From Acidobacteriota bacterium (GTDB lineage: Bacteria; Acidobacteriota; Blastocatellia; Pyrinomonadales; Pyrinomonadaceae): 44,743 nucleotides of DNA. A program made the translations under genes and the position numbers. Positions 34,547 to 43,226 of this stretch are shown here, piece after piece. Below the pieces are notes generated by a model. The model made no database searches and was not told the DNA's origin. It saw only the letters and a list, made by a program, of their open reading frames with translations. The DNA lies in NCBI GenBank assembly GCA_020200095.1, contig JAIVJJ010000015.1:1-44743 (forward strand), in the 5' to 3' direction. Position 1 is the stretch's first letter. Each line of letters begins with the position of its first letter.

Positions 34547-35005
34547 ATGAAAAACAAAACACGCATTTTAGTCAGTTCGCTTATCGTTTTGATTTTAACT
34601 TTAAGCATCGTCGTCGTGGCGCAGGTCAGTCGCCCGTATCGCAACGGTTCGGTTTGGAACGTCGCTTTTATCAAGATGAAGCCAGGAATGGAAACGGCTT
34701 ATCTGAACTACATCGCCACTGATTGGAAGCGCAATCAGGAAGCGTTGAAAAAAGAAGGTCTGATTCTTTCATACAAAGTTCTGACCACCGAAGCGCACGG
34801 CGCAGCGGATTTTAACATTATGCTGATGACCGAATACAAAAATTTGGCGACGATGGAAGCAAACGAAGCCAAAGCCGACGCGCTTGCCCAAAAGGTAATC
34901 GGCGACGACCAAAAGCAGATGCAGGGTTACAAAGAACGACTCGAAATCCGCGAAGTTCTGCAAGACCGTCTGGCGCGCGAAATCGTTTTGGAACCGAGGC
35001 GTTAG
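34547..35005 (+). CDS. Exported protein of unknown function
   Basis: A 152-residue protein with an N-terminal hydrophobic signal (ILVSSLIVLILTLSIVVVAQ). The mature part has VWNVAFIKMKPGMETAYLNY, then SYKVLTTEAHGAADFNIML, a pattern like ferredoxin-fold dimeric alpha/beta barrel proteins. ACAGGAG lies upstream of the ATG. It follows the DUF4440 protein by 39 nt and is probably co-transcribed. No specific family is recognised. Confidence 0.6.
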   Translation: MKNKTRILVSSLIVLILTLSIVVVAQVSRPYRNGSVWNVAFIKMKPGMETAYLNYIATDWKRNQEALKKEGLILSYKVLTTEAHGAADFNIMLMTEYKNLATMEANEAKADALAQKVIGDDQKQMQGYKERLEIREVLQDRLAREIVLEPRR

Positions 35006-35106
35006 TTAATCAACTTTACTGCGCAAGACCGCAAGGTAGCCGGGCGCGTGCGTTACTTATGCACTCGACTATCGTGCGGACTCACACATAGCACAGAGCG
35101 TTTTAA

Positions 35107-38100
35107 ATGAAAGCTAAACGACTAAAACAAATTGAAAAATTTTATCACGCGGCTGTAGAAGTTCAGCCAGCCGAGCGTGAAGCGTTTATCAAGAAATCGT
35201 GCGGCGCGGACGCAGAATTGCGCCGCGAAGTCGAGTCTCTGCTCGCTTTTGAAAAAAACTCCGATAACCTTTTAGATACGCCGCCCGAATCGCGCGCCGT
35301 CGAGATGGTTGCCGAACCGGAACCACAGCCGAGCCTGATTAATCAGAAAATAGGGCGTTACAAAATTGAAAAACTTTTGGGCAAAGGCGGAATGGGCGAA
35401 GTTTATCTTGCCGAAGATACGCGGCTCAACCGCAAAGTCGCGCTCAAGTTTTTGTCCACTCCAATCTGCGACAACAAAAATCTGCTACGCCGTTTCGAGC
35501 AGGAAGCGTTTGCCGCGTCCGCTCTAAATCATCCGAATATTCTGACGATTTACGAATTCGATGCCGAAGGGGAAGTTTGTTTTCTCGCCGCCGAATACAT
35601 CGAAGGCGAAACTCTCAGTGAACATTCAAAAAACGGTTTGATGTCGCTTCAATCCGCGCTCGACATTGCGATTCAGGTGGTATCGGCATTGGGCGCGGCG
35701 CATTCGGCGGGAATCGTCCACCGCGATATAAAGCCCGACAACGTGATGATTCGTCCCGACGGTTTGGTTAAAGTTCTCGATTTCGGAATCGTCAAACTGT
35801 CTGCCGATTCGGGATTCGGGACTTCGGATTTCGGATTGAATCGAGAGCAGGCGGAAAATCCCAAATCGGAAGCGGCGACGGTCATCAGAGGTACCGTTCC
35901 GGGAATGATAATGGGGACGGCAAATTATATGTCGCCCGAACAGGCTCGCGGGCTTACGGTTGACGCGCGGTCGGATATTTATAGTTTTGGCATTGTGTTT
36001 TATGAAATGCTGTCGGGAAGATTGCCGTTTGAAGGCGAAACGGCGATAGACACTATCGCCGCGATTCTGCATAAAGAACCCGTTCCGTTAAATCAATCGC
36101 TGCCCGATTTGCCTGCCGAAATTGAACAAATCGTCAACCGAACTCTGCGTAAAAATGCGGACGAGCGTTATCAAAGCATTAAAGATGTCCTGACCGATTT
36201 GCGGAGCGTCAAACAAAAGCTGGATTACGAAGAAGTCGGGCGCAGTTTTCCGCCTGAGAAGTCAAAGACAAATTTGGAAGAGCAGCAAACCAAACTTTTC
36301 GATTCGTCCTCTTCGGGTCAAATAATTTCGATGGCAAACGCGACGACGAACGAGACGGGCGCGCGCCAGACATCGAGTGCCGAGTATATCGCTACTGAAA
36401 TCAAGCGCCGCAAGAAAAGCGCGATCTTGATTGCGGTGCTCGCAACGGTTGCCATTGCAGCTTCGATTCTTTTCATTCACTTCCGCAGTGCGCGTGTCTT
36501 GACCGAAAAGGACACGATCCTGCTTGCCGATTTCGTCAACGCGACCGGAGACTCTGTCTTTGACGGAACGCTCAAGCAAGCTCTGGCTGTGCAACTTGGT
36601 CAATCTCCTTTTCTAAATATTTTCTCCGAAGATCGTGTGCGTGAGGGGCTCAAGTTTATGGGGCGCGCGCCAGATGAGCGCCTGACGAGAGACGTAGGAC
36701 GGGAGATTTGCCAGCGGCAGGGATTGAAGGCGATGCTCGTGGGTTCGATTGCGAGCTTGGGAAACCATTACGTTATCACGCTGGAAGCTATCAACGCGAA
36801 GACGGGCGATGCGATTGCGAGCGAACAGACGGAAGCTGAAAGCAAGGAGCAGGTGCTTCATGCGCTTGGGCTTGCGGCGATGAAGTTAAGAGAGAAGCTG
36901 GGCGAGTCGCTTCAATCAATCCAGAAGTTCGACGCGCCAATTGAACAAGCCACAACCTCTTCGCTTGAAGCCCTCCAAGCCTTCTCGCTGGGACTTGAAC
37001 AGCAATTAAAAGGCAAGTCTCTCGAAGCTATTCCATCTCTCAAACGCGCGGCGGAAATAGACCCTAATTTCGCACTCGCTTATGCTCGGATGGCATCAAT
37101 TTATTATAGCAGCAGGCAGTATGACCTTGCTGCCGAAGCTTCGCAAAAAGCATACGAGTTGCGCGATCGAGTCAGCGAGCGCGAGCGACTCTATATCTCT
37201 GCGGGTTATTACGACAACGTAACCGGAGAATTGGAGAAGTATCTTGAGACGTTGGAACTGTGGAAGCGCTCGTATCCGCACGACGCTCCGCCGCACAACA
37301 ATCTGGCTCTTAAATACAGCGAGCTTGGTCAATTCGATAAAGCGCTGGCAGAAGCGCGTGAAGCGATTCGCCTCAATCCGAATTCGGCTTCCGGCTACTC
37401 ACTTTTAGCTACCGCCTTGGTAGGTCTCAATCGCTTCGATGAGGCTCAGGAGATCATCGGGCAGGCGCTGGCACAGAAGCTCGAAACCACAGCCATGCGC
37501 AGAAATCTTTATAAGATTGCTTTTGTCCGGGGTGATGCGACGACGATGCAGCAACAGATCGAATGGACGAAGGGAAAGCCGGATGAATATGTTGCTCAAA
37601 ATTGGCAAGCCGAGACTGCCGCGTTTTCAGGTCAGCTGCGAAAAGCCAAAGAATTTTCCAACCACGCCTTTGAGTTAGCCACAGCGCGCGACTTGAAAGA
37701 TGTTGCTGCGCAGATTGTGGCAGGAGCCGCAGCGCGGGATGCGCTATTGGGTGATTGCAGGCTGGTGAAAGAGCAGACCGCAAAGGCACTCGGCATGTCG
37801 CGCCGGCAGCTGACGATGATCCCTGCGGGCAACGCACTGGCTACCTGCGGCGAGATCAGCCAAGCACAAACTATTATTGATGAGCTGGTTAAGCGTTTCC
37901 CGAAAGACACCATACTCAATAAAGTTTCGCTGCCGCTCGTTCAAGCTCGAATTGAACTGCATAGAGGCAATCCGGCACAGGCGATTCAGTTACTGGAGAC
38001 GACCAGACCTTATGAAGGATACGCTCCTTTACAGATCGCCTACCTACGCGGTCAGGCATATCTCAATCAACAAAGGGGAACGGATGCCGCAGCCGAATTC

Positions 38101-38313
38101 CAGAAGATACTCGACCAAAGGAGCAGAGGCAGTCTGCCATTTTACCCGCTCGCCCAATTGGGGCTGGCGCGCGCCGCAGCCTTGAGTGGCGACACGGCGA
38201 AAGTACGCCAAGCCTATCAAGATTTCTTCGCACTCTGGAAAGACGCAGACCCAGACAACCGGAGACGAAGTAATCGGACTTTGAATCCTTGCTTCGTCAA
38301 TTACTCAGTCTAA
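35107..38313 (+). CDS. Membrane Ser/Thr protein kinase with TPR domain
   Basis: A 1068-residue protein of a type common in Acidobacteriota. A short N-terminal helical region leads to the kinase domain (about 83-360), with LGKGGMGEVYLAEDTRLN (P-loop), VALKFL (catalytic Lys), HRDIKPDNVMI (catalytic loop) and LDFGIVKL (DFG). A transmembrane helix lies at about 438-456, after KRRKKS. The extracytoplasmic part begins TEKDTILLADFVNATGDSVF, then a TPR region (about 625-1050) including SLKRAAEIDPNFALAYARMA and LAEAREAIRLNPNSASGYSL. The last 20 residues are unlike relatives, so the C-terminus may be altered. Target unknown. Confidence 0.9.
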   Translation: MKAKRLKQIEKFYHAAVEVQPAEREAFIKKSCGADAELRREVESLLAFEKNSDNLLDTPPESRAVEMVAEPEPQPSLINQKIGRYKIEKLLGKGGMGEVYLAEDTRLNRKVALKFLSTPICDNKNLLRRFEQEAFAASALNHPNILTIYEFDAEGEVCFLAAEYIEGETLSEHSKNGLMSLQSALDIAIQVVSALGAAHSAGIVHRDIKPDNVMIRPDGLVKVLDFGIVKLSADSGFGTSDFGLNREQAENPKSEAATVIRGTVPGMIMGTANYMSPEQARGLTVDARSDIYSFGIVFYEMLSGRLPFEGETAIDTIAAILHKEPVPLNQSLPDLPAEIEQIVNRTLRKNADERYQSIKDVLTDLRSVKQKLDYEEVGRSFPPEKSKTNLEEQQTKLFDSSSSGQIISMANATTNETGARQTSSAEYIATEIKRRKKSAILIAVLATVAIAASILFIHFRSARVLTEKDTILLADFVNATGDSVFDGTLKQALAVQLGQSPFLNIFSEDRVREGLKFMGRAPDERLTRDVGREICQRQGLKAMLVGSIASLGNHYVITLEAINAKTGDAIASEQTEAESKEQVLHALGLAAMKLREKLGESLQSIQKFDAPIEQATTSSLEALQAFSLGLEQQLKGKSLEAIPSLKRAAEIDPNFALAYARMASIYYSSRQYDLAAEASQKAYELRDRVSERERLYISAGYYDNVTGELEKYLETLELWKRSYPHDAPPHNNLALKYSELGQFDKALAEAREAIRLNPNSASGYSLLATALVGLNRFDEAQEIIGQALAQKLETTAMRRNLYKIAFVRGDATTMQQQIEWTKGKPDEYVAQNWQAETAAFSGQLRKAKEFSNHAFELATARDLKDVAAQIVAGAAARDALLGDCRLVKEQTAKALGMSRRQLTMIPAGNALATCGEISQAQTIIDELVKRFPKDTILNKVSLPLVQARIELHRGNPAQAIQLLETTRPYEGYAPLQIAYLRGQAYLNQQRGTDAAAEFQKILDQRSRGSLPFYPLAQLGLARAAALSGDTAKVRQAYQDFFALWKDADPDNRRRSNRTLNPCFVNYSV

Positions 38314-38334
38314 ATATTTAAGGAGAACAAAAAA

Positions 38335-38748
38335 ATGAACGAACAAGAAAACACAAAATTAGCCCGCCAAATGTATGAAACATTTATGGCGGGCGATGTC
38401 GAGGGATTTTTGAATTTGTTTTCGGACGATGCAGCTTGGCACTCGCCGGAAATCGAAAACGTGCCTTTGAACGGAAAATTTAGCGGGCGCGAAAATCTCG
38501 CCGCGTTTATATCCGGTATTGACGAACATGAGGAATTTCTAAAATTTGAGCCAACCGAATTTATCGCGCAGGGCGGCAGAGTTGTTATTTTGGGAAATTT
38601 TTTAGCCCGCTCTAAAACGACCGATAATCAATACGCGACGGATTTCGCGCATATCATCACGGTCAAGGACGGAAAAATTACCAGCTTTTATGAATTTTTC
38701 GACAACGCCGCTGCCGGCAAAGCGCACACAGCCGCGCAAGCCGTGTAA
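38335..38748 (+). CDS. SnoaL-like (NTF2-fold) protein
   Basis: A 137-residue cytoplasmic protein. It shows LARQMYETFMAGDVEGFLNL, then DDAAWHSPEIENVPLNGKF and the late strands FIAQGGRVVILGNFLA and HIITVKDGKITSFYEFFDN of SnoaL-like proteins. AAGGAG lies 12 nt before the ATG. It is an intact paralogue of the truncated gene at 28662. The family includes polyketide cyclases and many proteins of unknown role, so no reaction can be assigned. Confidence 0.8.
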   Translation: MNEQENTKLARQMYETFMAGDVEGFLNLFSDDAAWHSPEIENVPLNGKFSGRENLAAFISGIDEHEEFLKFEPTEFIAQGGRVVILGNFLARSKTTDNQYATDFAHIITVKDGKITSFYEFFDNAAAGKAHTAAQAV

Positions 38749-38905
38749 CTCATTGTCAAAATTTATAACCCGCTCGACAGATCAAGCGAGCGAAATAATC
38801 AAACGGGAGCGACTTCCAAAAATCGTCTCCCTAACAGCGCATCTGTTATTCGTCCGCAAGAAAAAGATAGATGCGTAAGCCAAATAAATTAAAAAGAGAA
38901 ATGAC

Positions 38906-39175
38906 ATGGCAAATTATATGATTGCTCGAGCCCGCGTTCAGGATTATTCGGAATGGAAAACAGGTTACGACGCGCACGAACCTAGTCGCGCAGCGGCGGG
39001 GCTGACGGAAAAGCATCTGCTTCAGGATGCCAACGATCCGAATACGGTTATGCTTATCTTCGAGGCGGAAGACTTGAAACGGGCGGAAGAGTTTTCCAAA
39101 TCCGATGATTTGCGTGAAGCTATGCAGAAATCAGGAGTTCTCGGCAAACCGGACACGTATTTTCTCAAAGATTGA
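38906..39175 (+). CDS. Small dimeric alpha/beta-barrel-like protein
   Basis: An 89-residue protein starting MANYMIARARVQDYSEWKTG. It reads like a ferredoxin-fold (ABM superfamily) protein: a first strand with RARVQDY, a helix FEAEDLKRAEEFSKSDD and a late pattern REAMQKSGVLGKPDTYFL. AAAAGAGA lies upstream of the ATG. The gene at 39332 has the same layout and length and is probably a distant paralogue. Function unknown. Confidence 0.65.
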   Translation: MANYMIARARVQDYSEWKTGYDAHEPSRAAAGLTEKHLLQDANDPNTVMLIFEAEDLKRAEEFSKSDDLREAMQKSGVLGKPDTYFLKD

Positions 39176-39331
39176 GAAGCCGGAATAAAAATTTTTTCAA
39201 GCTTTAATATGGCGGCGCGATTTGCGTATTGCCCGCCGTCTGTTATTCGTTCGGCGGCGAGAGGCGCGATCCGGGACTGTTTAATTAATGATTCGATAAA
39301 TCAAACAAAACCAAATAAGGAGAAATAAACT

Positions 39332-39613
39332 ATGCCAACAATAATTGTATTCCATGAAGTTGAAGACGGAGAGATTTGGGCAAAAGCCTGGCGCAAAAGC
39401 GCGGGAAGCCGTCACGAAATGTTCGGTAAGATCGGTATAAAATGTCGCACCTTCCGCGACCCGAACGACCATAATTCGACAGGTGTTATGGCGGAAGTAC
39501 CGGATATAAAGAAATTTGAAGAACTTTTGGCTTCTGACGAGGGACAGAAGGCGATGGCGGAAGACGGGGTGAAAGTTAAGAGCCTGCGGATGTTGGTCGA
39601 GTTCACCCCATAA
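39332..39613 (+). CDS. Small dimeric alpha/beta-barrel-like protein, second copy
   Basis: A 93-residue protein. MPTIIVFHEVEDGEIWAKAW corresponds to the first strand and helix, and VPDIKKFEELLASDEGQKAM to the second helix, as in the gene at 38906, ending in KSLRMLVEFTP. AAGGAG lies 9-14 nt before the ATG. It is followed after 47 nt by the epimerase gene and may form an operon with it. Function unknown. Confidence 0.65.
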   Translation: MPTIIVFHEVEDGEIWAKAWRKSAGSRHEMFGKIGIKCRTFRDPNDHNSTGVMAEVPDIKKFEELLASDEGQKAMAEDGVKVKSLRMLVEFTP

Positions 39614-39660
39614 CTGCAAACTGGCAAGCAGGTTAAAAAATTCGGGAGAAGGAGCAAAAT

Positions 39661-40608
39661 ATGAAAACAGAAAATATGAAAACAGTTGGAATTATCGGCG
39701 GTTCAGGCTTTATCGGGAGTCATATTACGAAGCGGTTTTTAGAGGAAAACTTCAAAGTCAAAGTTTCCTCGACGGACGTTTCAAATCGGAGTAAATACGG
39801 TCATCTGCTTGATTTGAAAAATGCCGAAAATCTGGAAATCGTTCCTTTGGATTTGCGGGAAATCGAGACGATAAAGGCGTTTGCCGAAGGCTGCAAAACA
39901 ATCGTGCATAGCGGCACGCCTTTTCAACTGGATGTTCAAGACCCGCAAACCGAGCTTTTTGAACCGACGGTCAAGGGAACGGAAAACTTTCTGGAAGTCG
40001 CCCATAACGTCGCGGGCTTGGAAAAGGTAATTTTTGTCGCCTCGGTCGCGGCTTGGAACACTTCGTTTCCGTTGTCTCCCCAAGGTTACAACAGCAATCA
40101 TATTTTTTCCGAAAAAGACACGCCGTATCACAATGAAAAAGACCATCCGTACACGCAGGCGAAGTATTTTGCCGACCAAGCGGTTAGAAAATTTACCGAT
40201 GAAAACCGCGATTTGCCCTTTGAAATCGTTACCGTTTCGCCCGTGATGGTGATGGGTAAGGCTCTTTCAGACCGGCAGGATTCTACTTCCGTAGGAATGC
40301 AGCACTTGATTAAAAACAAGATTGCTCCGAATCCTTTTATCGAATCACTTTTCCCAATGGACGCGGAGTTTTCGCTGGTTGATGTTCGCGACGTTGCCGA
40401 ATCGGTTTTTCAGGCGGCGGTCAAAACGAATCTGCACGGCAAAAATTACTTGATTGCCAATGAAAGCTACAAAATATCTGACATCTCCTTGATGCTTAAT
40501 AATCAGCCGCCCGCGTCCTTCGCCGCCCAAACATACAGCCACGCTCTGGTCAAAAACGATTTAGGCATTAGTTTTATCAGCGCAAAGGACACATTAAACG
40601 ATTTGTGA
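39661..40608 (+). CDS. NAD-dependent epimerase/dehydratase-type protein
   Basis: An extended short-chain dehydrogenase of 315 residues. The Rossmann motif is IIGGSGFIGSHI (G-x2-G-F-I-G) near residue 15, and the catalytic Tyr-x3-Lys is in YTQAKYFADQ. VIFVASVAAWNTS supplies the Ser region. AAGGAG lies upstream of the ATG; a second ATG at codon 6 (MKTVGIIGG) is an alternative start. It ends the run of small proteins and is followed by a terminator. The substrate may be a sugar nucleotide or a ketone and cannot be told. Confidence 0.85.
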   Translation: MKTENMKTVGIIGGSGFIGSHITKRFLEENFKVKVSSTDVSNRSKYGHLLDLKNAENLEIVPLDLREIETIKAFAEGCKTIVHSGTPFQLDVQDPQTELFEPTVKGTENFLEVAHNVAGLEKVIFVASVAAWNTSFPLSPQGYNSNHIFSEKDTPYHNEKDHPYTQAKYFADQAVRKFTDENRDLPFEIVTVSPVMVMGKALSDRQDSTSVGMQHLIKNKIAPNPFIESLFPMDAEFSLVDVRDVAESVFQAAVKTNLHGKNYLIANESYKISDISLMLNNQPPASFAAQTYSHALVKNDLGISFISAKDTLNDL

Positions 40609-40701
40609 ACGGATGTCGGGCAAGAGGCGCAATATTGGTGAGATTCGGAAAATAAATTGCCTTAAACAAAACTAACGACAAACTGAAAATTAATCAAGCG
40701 T

Positions 40702-40735
40702 AAAGCCGTGAGCGTCAAAACTCGCGGCTTTTTAC
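40702..40735 (+). terminator. Recurrent-type terminator, copy 4
   Basis: AAAGCCG (40702-40708) pairs with CGGCTTT, followed by TTAC; loop GTGAGCGTCAAAACTCG. It ends the epimerase gene and is 18 kb from copy 3. Confidence 0.85.
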
Positions 40736-40779
40736 TTTTAGGGCATTGTAATTAAAGGCACAACAAAATGAAGATTTTA

Positions 40780-40809
40780 TTGACTTGTGCGGACAAAGAA
40801 GTGTATAAA
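40780..40809 (+). promoter_or_regulatory. Promoter of the partial repeat, copy E
   Basis: TTGACT (40780-40785), 18-nt spacer, TATAAA (40804-40809) inside ATTTTATTGACTTGT context shared with copies A-C. The rest of the repeat has diverged. It lies 230 nt upstream of the alpha/beta hydrolase. Confidence 0.6.
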
Positions 40810-41039
40810 AATTCGCTATAAGAAAACTGTAATTAATTAGAATATAAAGTTCGGCATTCGTCAGTCGTAATTTTGCTAATTCACTCTGCCTTTTACAATT
40901 ACCGATTCGGTATAAAAATTTAGGCAGAATTTAATTCAGCCTAATACAAAGTTCGGTGCTTTCTTGTTAATAGCCAATAACCCTTTCTTAATTGTAAAAT
41001 GTTTCAGCCGTCAATATTTTGATTTGAGGATATTCAGGT

Positions 41040-41978
41040 ATGAACTTACGTTTCGCCGCTTTACTTTCTTTCTCTATAATCTGCTTGTTCGCCAGTCAAT
41101 CCATCGCGCAGGAAAATCCGAAGCCGACACCGACCAGTTCGCCAACGCAGCGCAGTATACGCGAAATCGTGATGATGCCGGTGGTTTATCGAGTCGCGGC
41201 AATGGACAAGGTTAAGGTTAAATCGGATTTGAAATACACCGACGTTGACAACCCAAATTTGCTGATGGACATTTACAGCCCGCCGAATCTGGCAAAAGGT
41301 GAAAAACTTCCGGCGGTTATTTTTATTCACGGCGCGGCGGGCGCGGAATACAAGCCGAAAAATTGGGGATTTTATATTTCGTGGGGACGACTTATCGGTG
41401 CGTCGGGTTTCATCGGCGTTAATTTTACGCATCGCTTGAGCGGACAGAAAACTTCGCTGGAAGACTCGGCAGGCGATGTCGCGGCGGCAGTTAATTACAT
41501 CCGCACGAACGCCGATTCACTTAACATTAACAAAGACCGCGTTTGTTTGGCGGCATATTCCGGCGGCGGTGTGTTGCTTACTCCGGCAATCCGCGACAAA
41601 CCCAATTACGTTCGCTGTTTGGTTAGTTTCTACGCCTATATGGACATCTCGCAAAACGGAAATCTCTTTGCCGCAACTGAATCGGCGGAAACTCTGCGAA
41701 AATTCTCGCCGATAAATTATTTAGCGAATGGTTCGGACAAATTTGCGCCGATGTTTATCGCCCGTGCTGGACTCGACCAGATTCCGACGATGAACGATTC
41801 GATTGACCGCTTTATCCGCGAAGCCCTCGCCAAAAATGTCGCGTTGACCTTTGCTAATCACCCAAACGGCGTTCACGGTTTTGATAGTCAAACGGACGAT
41901 GAACGCTCACGCGAGATTCTTCAAAGCGCAATTGCATTTATGAAATTGCATTTGGGTATGACGAAAGTTGCGAAATGA
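41040..41978 (+). CDS. Secreted alpha/beta hydrolase (esterase-like)
   Basis: A 312-residue protein with a signal peptide ending SQSIAQE. The alpha/beta hydrolase fold is shown by LPAVIFIHGAAG (oxyanion loop), the nucleophile elbow LAAYSGGGVLL (Ser in Y-S-G-G) and a late PNGVHGFD with the catalytic His. GPI-like DRIP spacing suggests an Asp in AGLDQIP. This resembles BD-FAE/dienelactone-hydrolase-like esterases. A GTTCGGCAT core lies upstream and an attC-like site with the same core follows, so the gene may be an integron-type cassette. Confidence 0.82.
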   Translation: MNLRFAALLSFSIICLFASQSIAQENPKPTPTSSPTQRSIREIVMMPVVYRVAAMDKVKVKSDLKYTDVDNPNLLMDIYSPPNLAKGEKLPAVIFIHGAAGAEYKPKNWGFYISWGRLIGASGFIGVNFTHRLSGQKTSLEDSAGDVAAAVNYIRTNADSLNINKDRVCLAAYSGGGVLLTPAIRDKPNYVRCLVSFYAYMDISQNGNLFAATESAETLRKFSPINYLANGSDKFAPMFIARAGLDQIPTMNDSIDRFIREALAKNVALTFANHPNGVHGFDSQTDDERSREILQSAIAFMKLHLGMTKVAK

Positions 41979-41986
41979 ATAATGCC

Positions 41987-42102
41987 GCACCGAACAATTC
42001 AATGGACGTGAGGCAAAAACAGCTTCTCTTTAAAACGGTTCTTCCTAAACCTTTGCTTGTCTGTTGCCGGTTTTTGCCCACGTCATCTCAGCCGTTCGGC
42101 AT
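41987..42102 (+). other. attC-like integron recombination site with extrahelical base
   Basis: CCGAAC (41990-41995) pairs with GTTCGG (42094-42099). After unpaired 9-nt spacers on each side, GACGTG-A-GGCAAAAAC (42005-42020) pairs with GTTTTTGCC-CACGTC (42070-42084), leaving one unpaired A. A boxed R''-L''-L'-R' palindrome with an extra unpaired base and a central variable part is the attC design. The R' core is GTTCGGC rather than the consensus GTTRRRY. Left half shared with 27361-27425. Confidence 0.55.
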
Positions 42103-42149
42103 CTTTACTTGAGTTGTTAGGTTAAACTATTTTAAGGAGACTCAGAGAT

Positions 42150-43019
42150 ATGGCTATCACTTTAACAACAGGAACAAATAGCGGAATCGGAATGGCGACC
42201 GCTTTACATCTGGCGGGAAAAGGTCATCGCGTTTATGCGAGTATGCGTGACCTCGAGCGCGGAAATGATTTACGCGAAGCGGCTGAGGCGAAAGGTTTGT
42301 CGCTTGAGTTTATTGAGCTTGATGTCAACAATGAAAGTTCGGTCAAAGAAGCGGTTGCCGATGTTTTAGAGCGCGAAGGACGAATTGAGGTGCTAATCAA
42401 CAACGCCGGAATCGGACCGCTCGGCACAATTGAGGAAACCGACGACACGATGGCGAAAAGCGTTTTTGAAACTAACTTTTTCGGAGCATTGCGAACAATT
42501 CGCGCCGTTTTGCCTTCGATGCGTGAGCAAAAAAGCGGCACAATTATCAATGTCAGTTCCGTCGCCGGAAGAGTTGCCGCAACTTGTATGGGAATTTATG
42601 CAGCGAGCAAATTCGCGCTTGAAGCGGCAAGCGAAGCATTGGCTCAGGAAGTTGTTCCTTACAATATCCGCATCCGCATAATCGAACCGGGTTTTATCGT
42701 TACGCCGATTTTGGACACGGCTCTTGGCAGTCTTGCATCAGCGACAGATTCGGCTTATCCGAACGCGGTTCAGCGCACCCAAGTAATGTTCACGCAAGGT
42801 CAACAAACCGGCGACTCGCCGCAGATGGTTGCTGAAACAATTGAATCAGCAATCACCGCCACCGAACCCAAATTACGTTATCCAGTCGGCGACGGCGCGA
42901 GAGTTTTCACTGACGGGCGGGCACGAATGAGCGACGAAGAATGGATTGCGATGGGACGACACAATTCAATCGAAGAGTATTTTCAAGAATTTGCCACTCG
43001 CTTTCCGATGTCGGCTTGA
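42150..43019 (+). CDS. Short-chain dehydrogenase/reductase
   Basis: A classical SDR of 289 residues. [12 protein letters not shown] (cofactor loop, T-G-x3-G-I-G), VLINNAGIG (N-N-A-G), the catalytic SSVAG and YAASK (Tyr and Lys at about 152-156) are all present. [11 protein letters not shown] follows as usual. AAGGAGA lies upstream of the ATG. It starts 48 nt after the attC-like site and stands next to the S9 peptidase. The substrate is unknown; NADPH or NADH use cannot be told. Confidence 0.9.
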   Translation: MAITLTTGTNSGIGMATALHLAGKGHRVYASMRDLERGNDLREAAEAKGLSLEFIELDVNNESSVKEAVADVLEREGRIEVLINNAGIGPLGTIEETDDTMAKSVFETNFFGALRTIRAVLPSMREQKSGTIINVSSVAGRVAATCMGIYAASKFALEAASEALAQEVVPYNIRIRIIEPGFIVTPILDTALGSLASATDSAYPNAVQRTQVMFTQGQQTGDSPQMVAETIESAITATEPKLRYPVGDGARVFTDGRARMSDEEWIAMGRHNSIEEYFQEFATRFPMSA

Positions 43020-43226
43020 TAACACAGAATCTTTTTCTGCGCGGCTCTGACGGACATCTGTCAACATACAATCTCAACCGTTCGGCGTTTCCTGTTGAAT
43101 TTAAGCGTCTGAATTGTTCAAGCGGTTTAATGTCAAAATTGAAATCCGATTGCGCTTTTCAATTGGAAGTTTTCGTAATTTTTCGTTATTTTGTTTTTTT
43201 TAATCCAAAAATTAGGAGTTACTCAA

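Larger units (their letters stand above)
40609..41039. other. Intergenic region with terminator and partial repeat
   Basis: About 430 bases without a gene. It holds the recurrent terminator (40702-40735), a promoter resembling that of the intergenic repeats (40780-40809), a GTTCGGCAT core at 40849-40857, and a second similar word (AATACAAAGTTCGGT) near 40940-40955. Confidence 0.55.
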
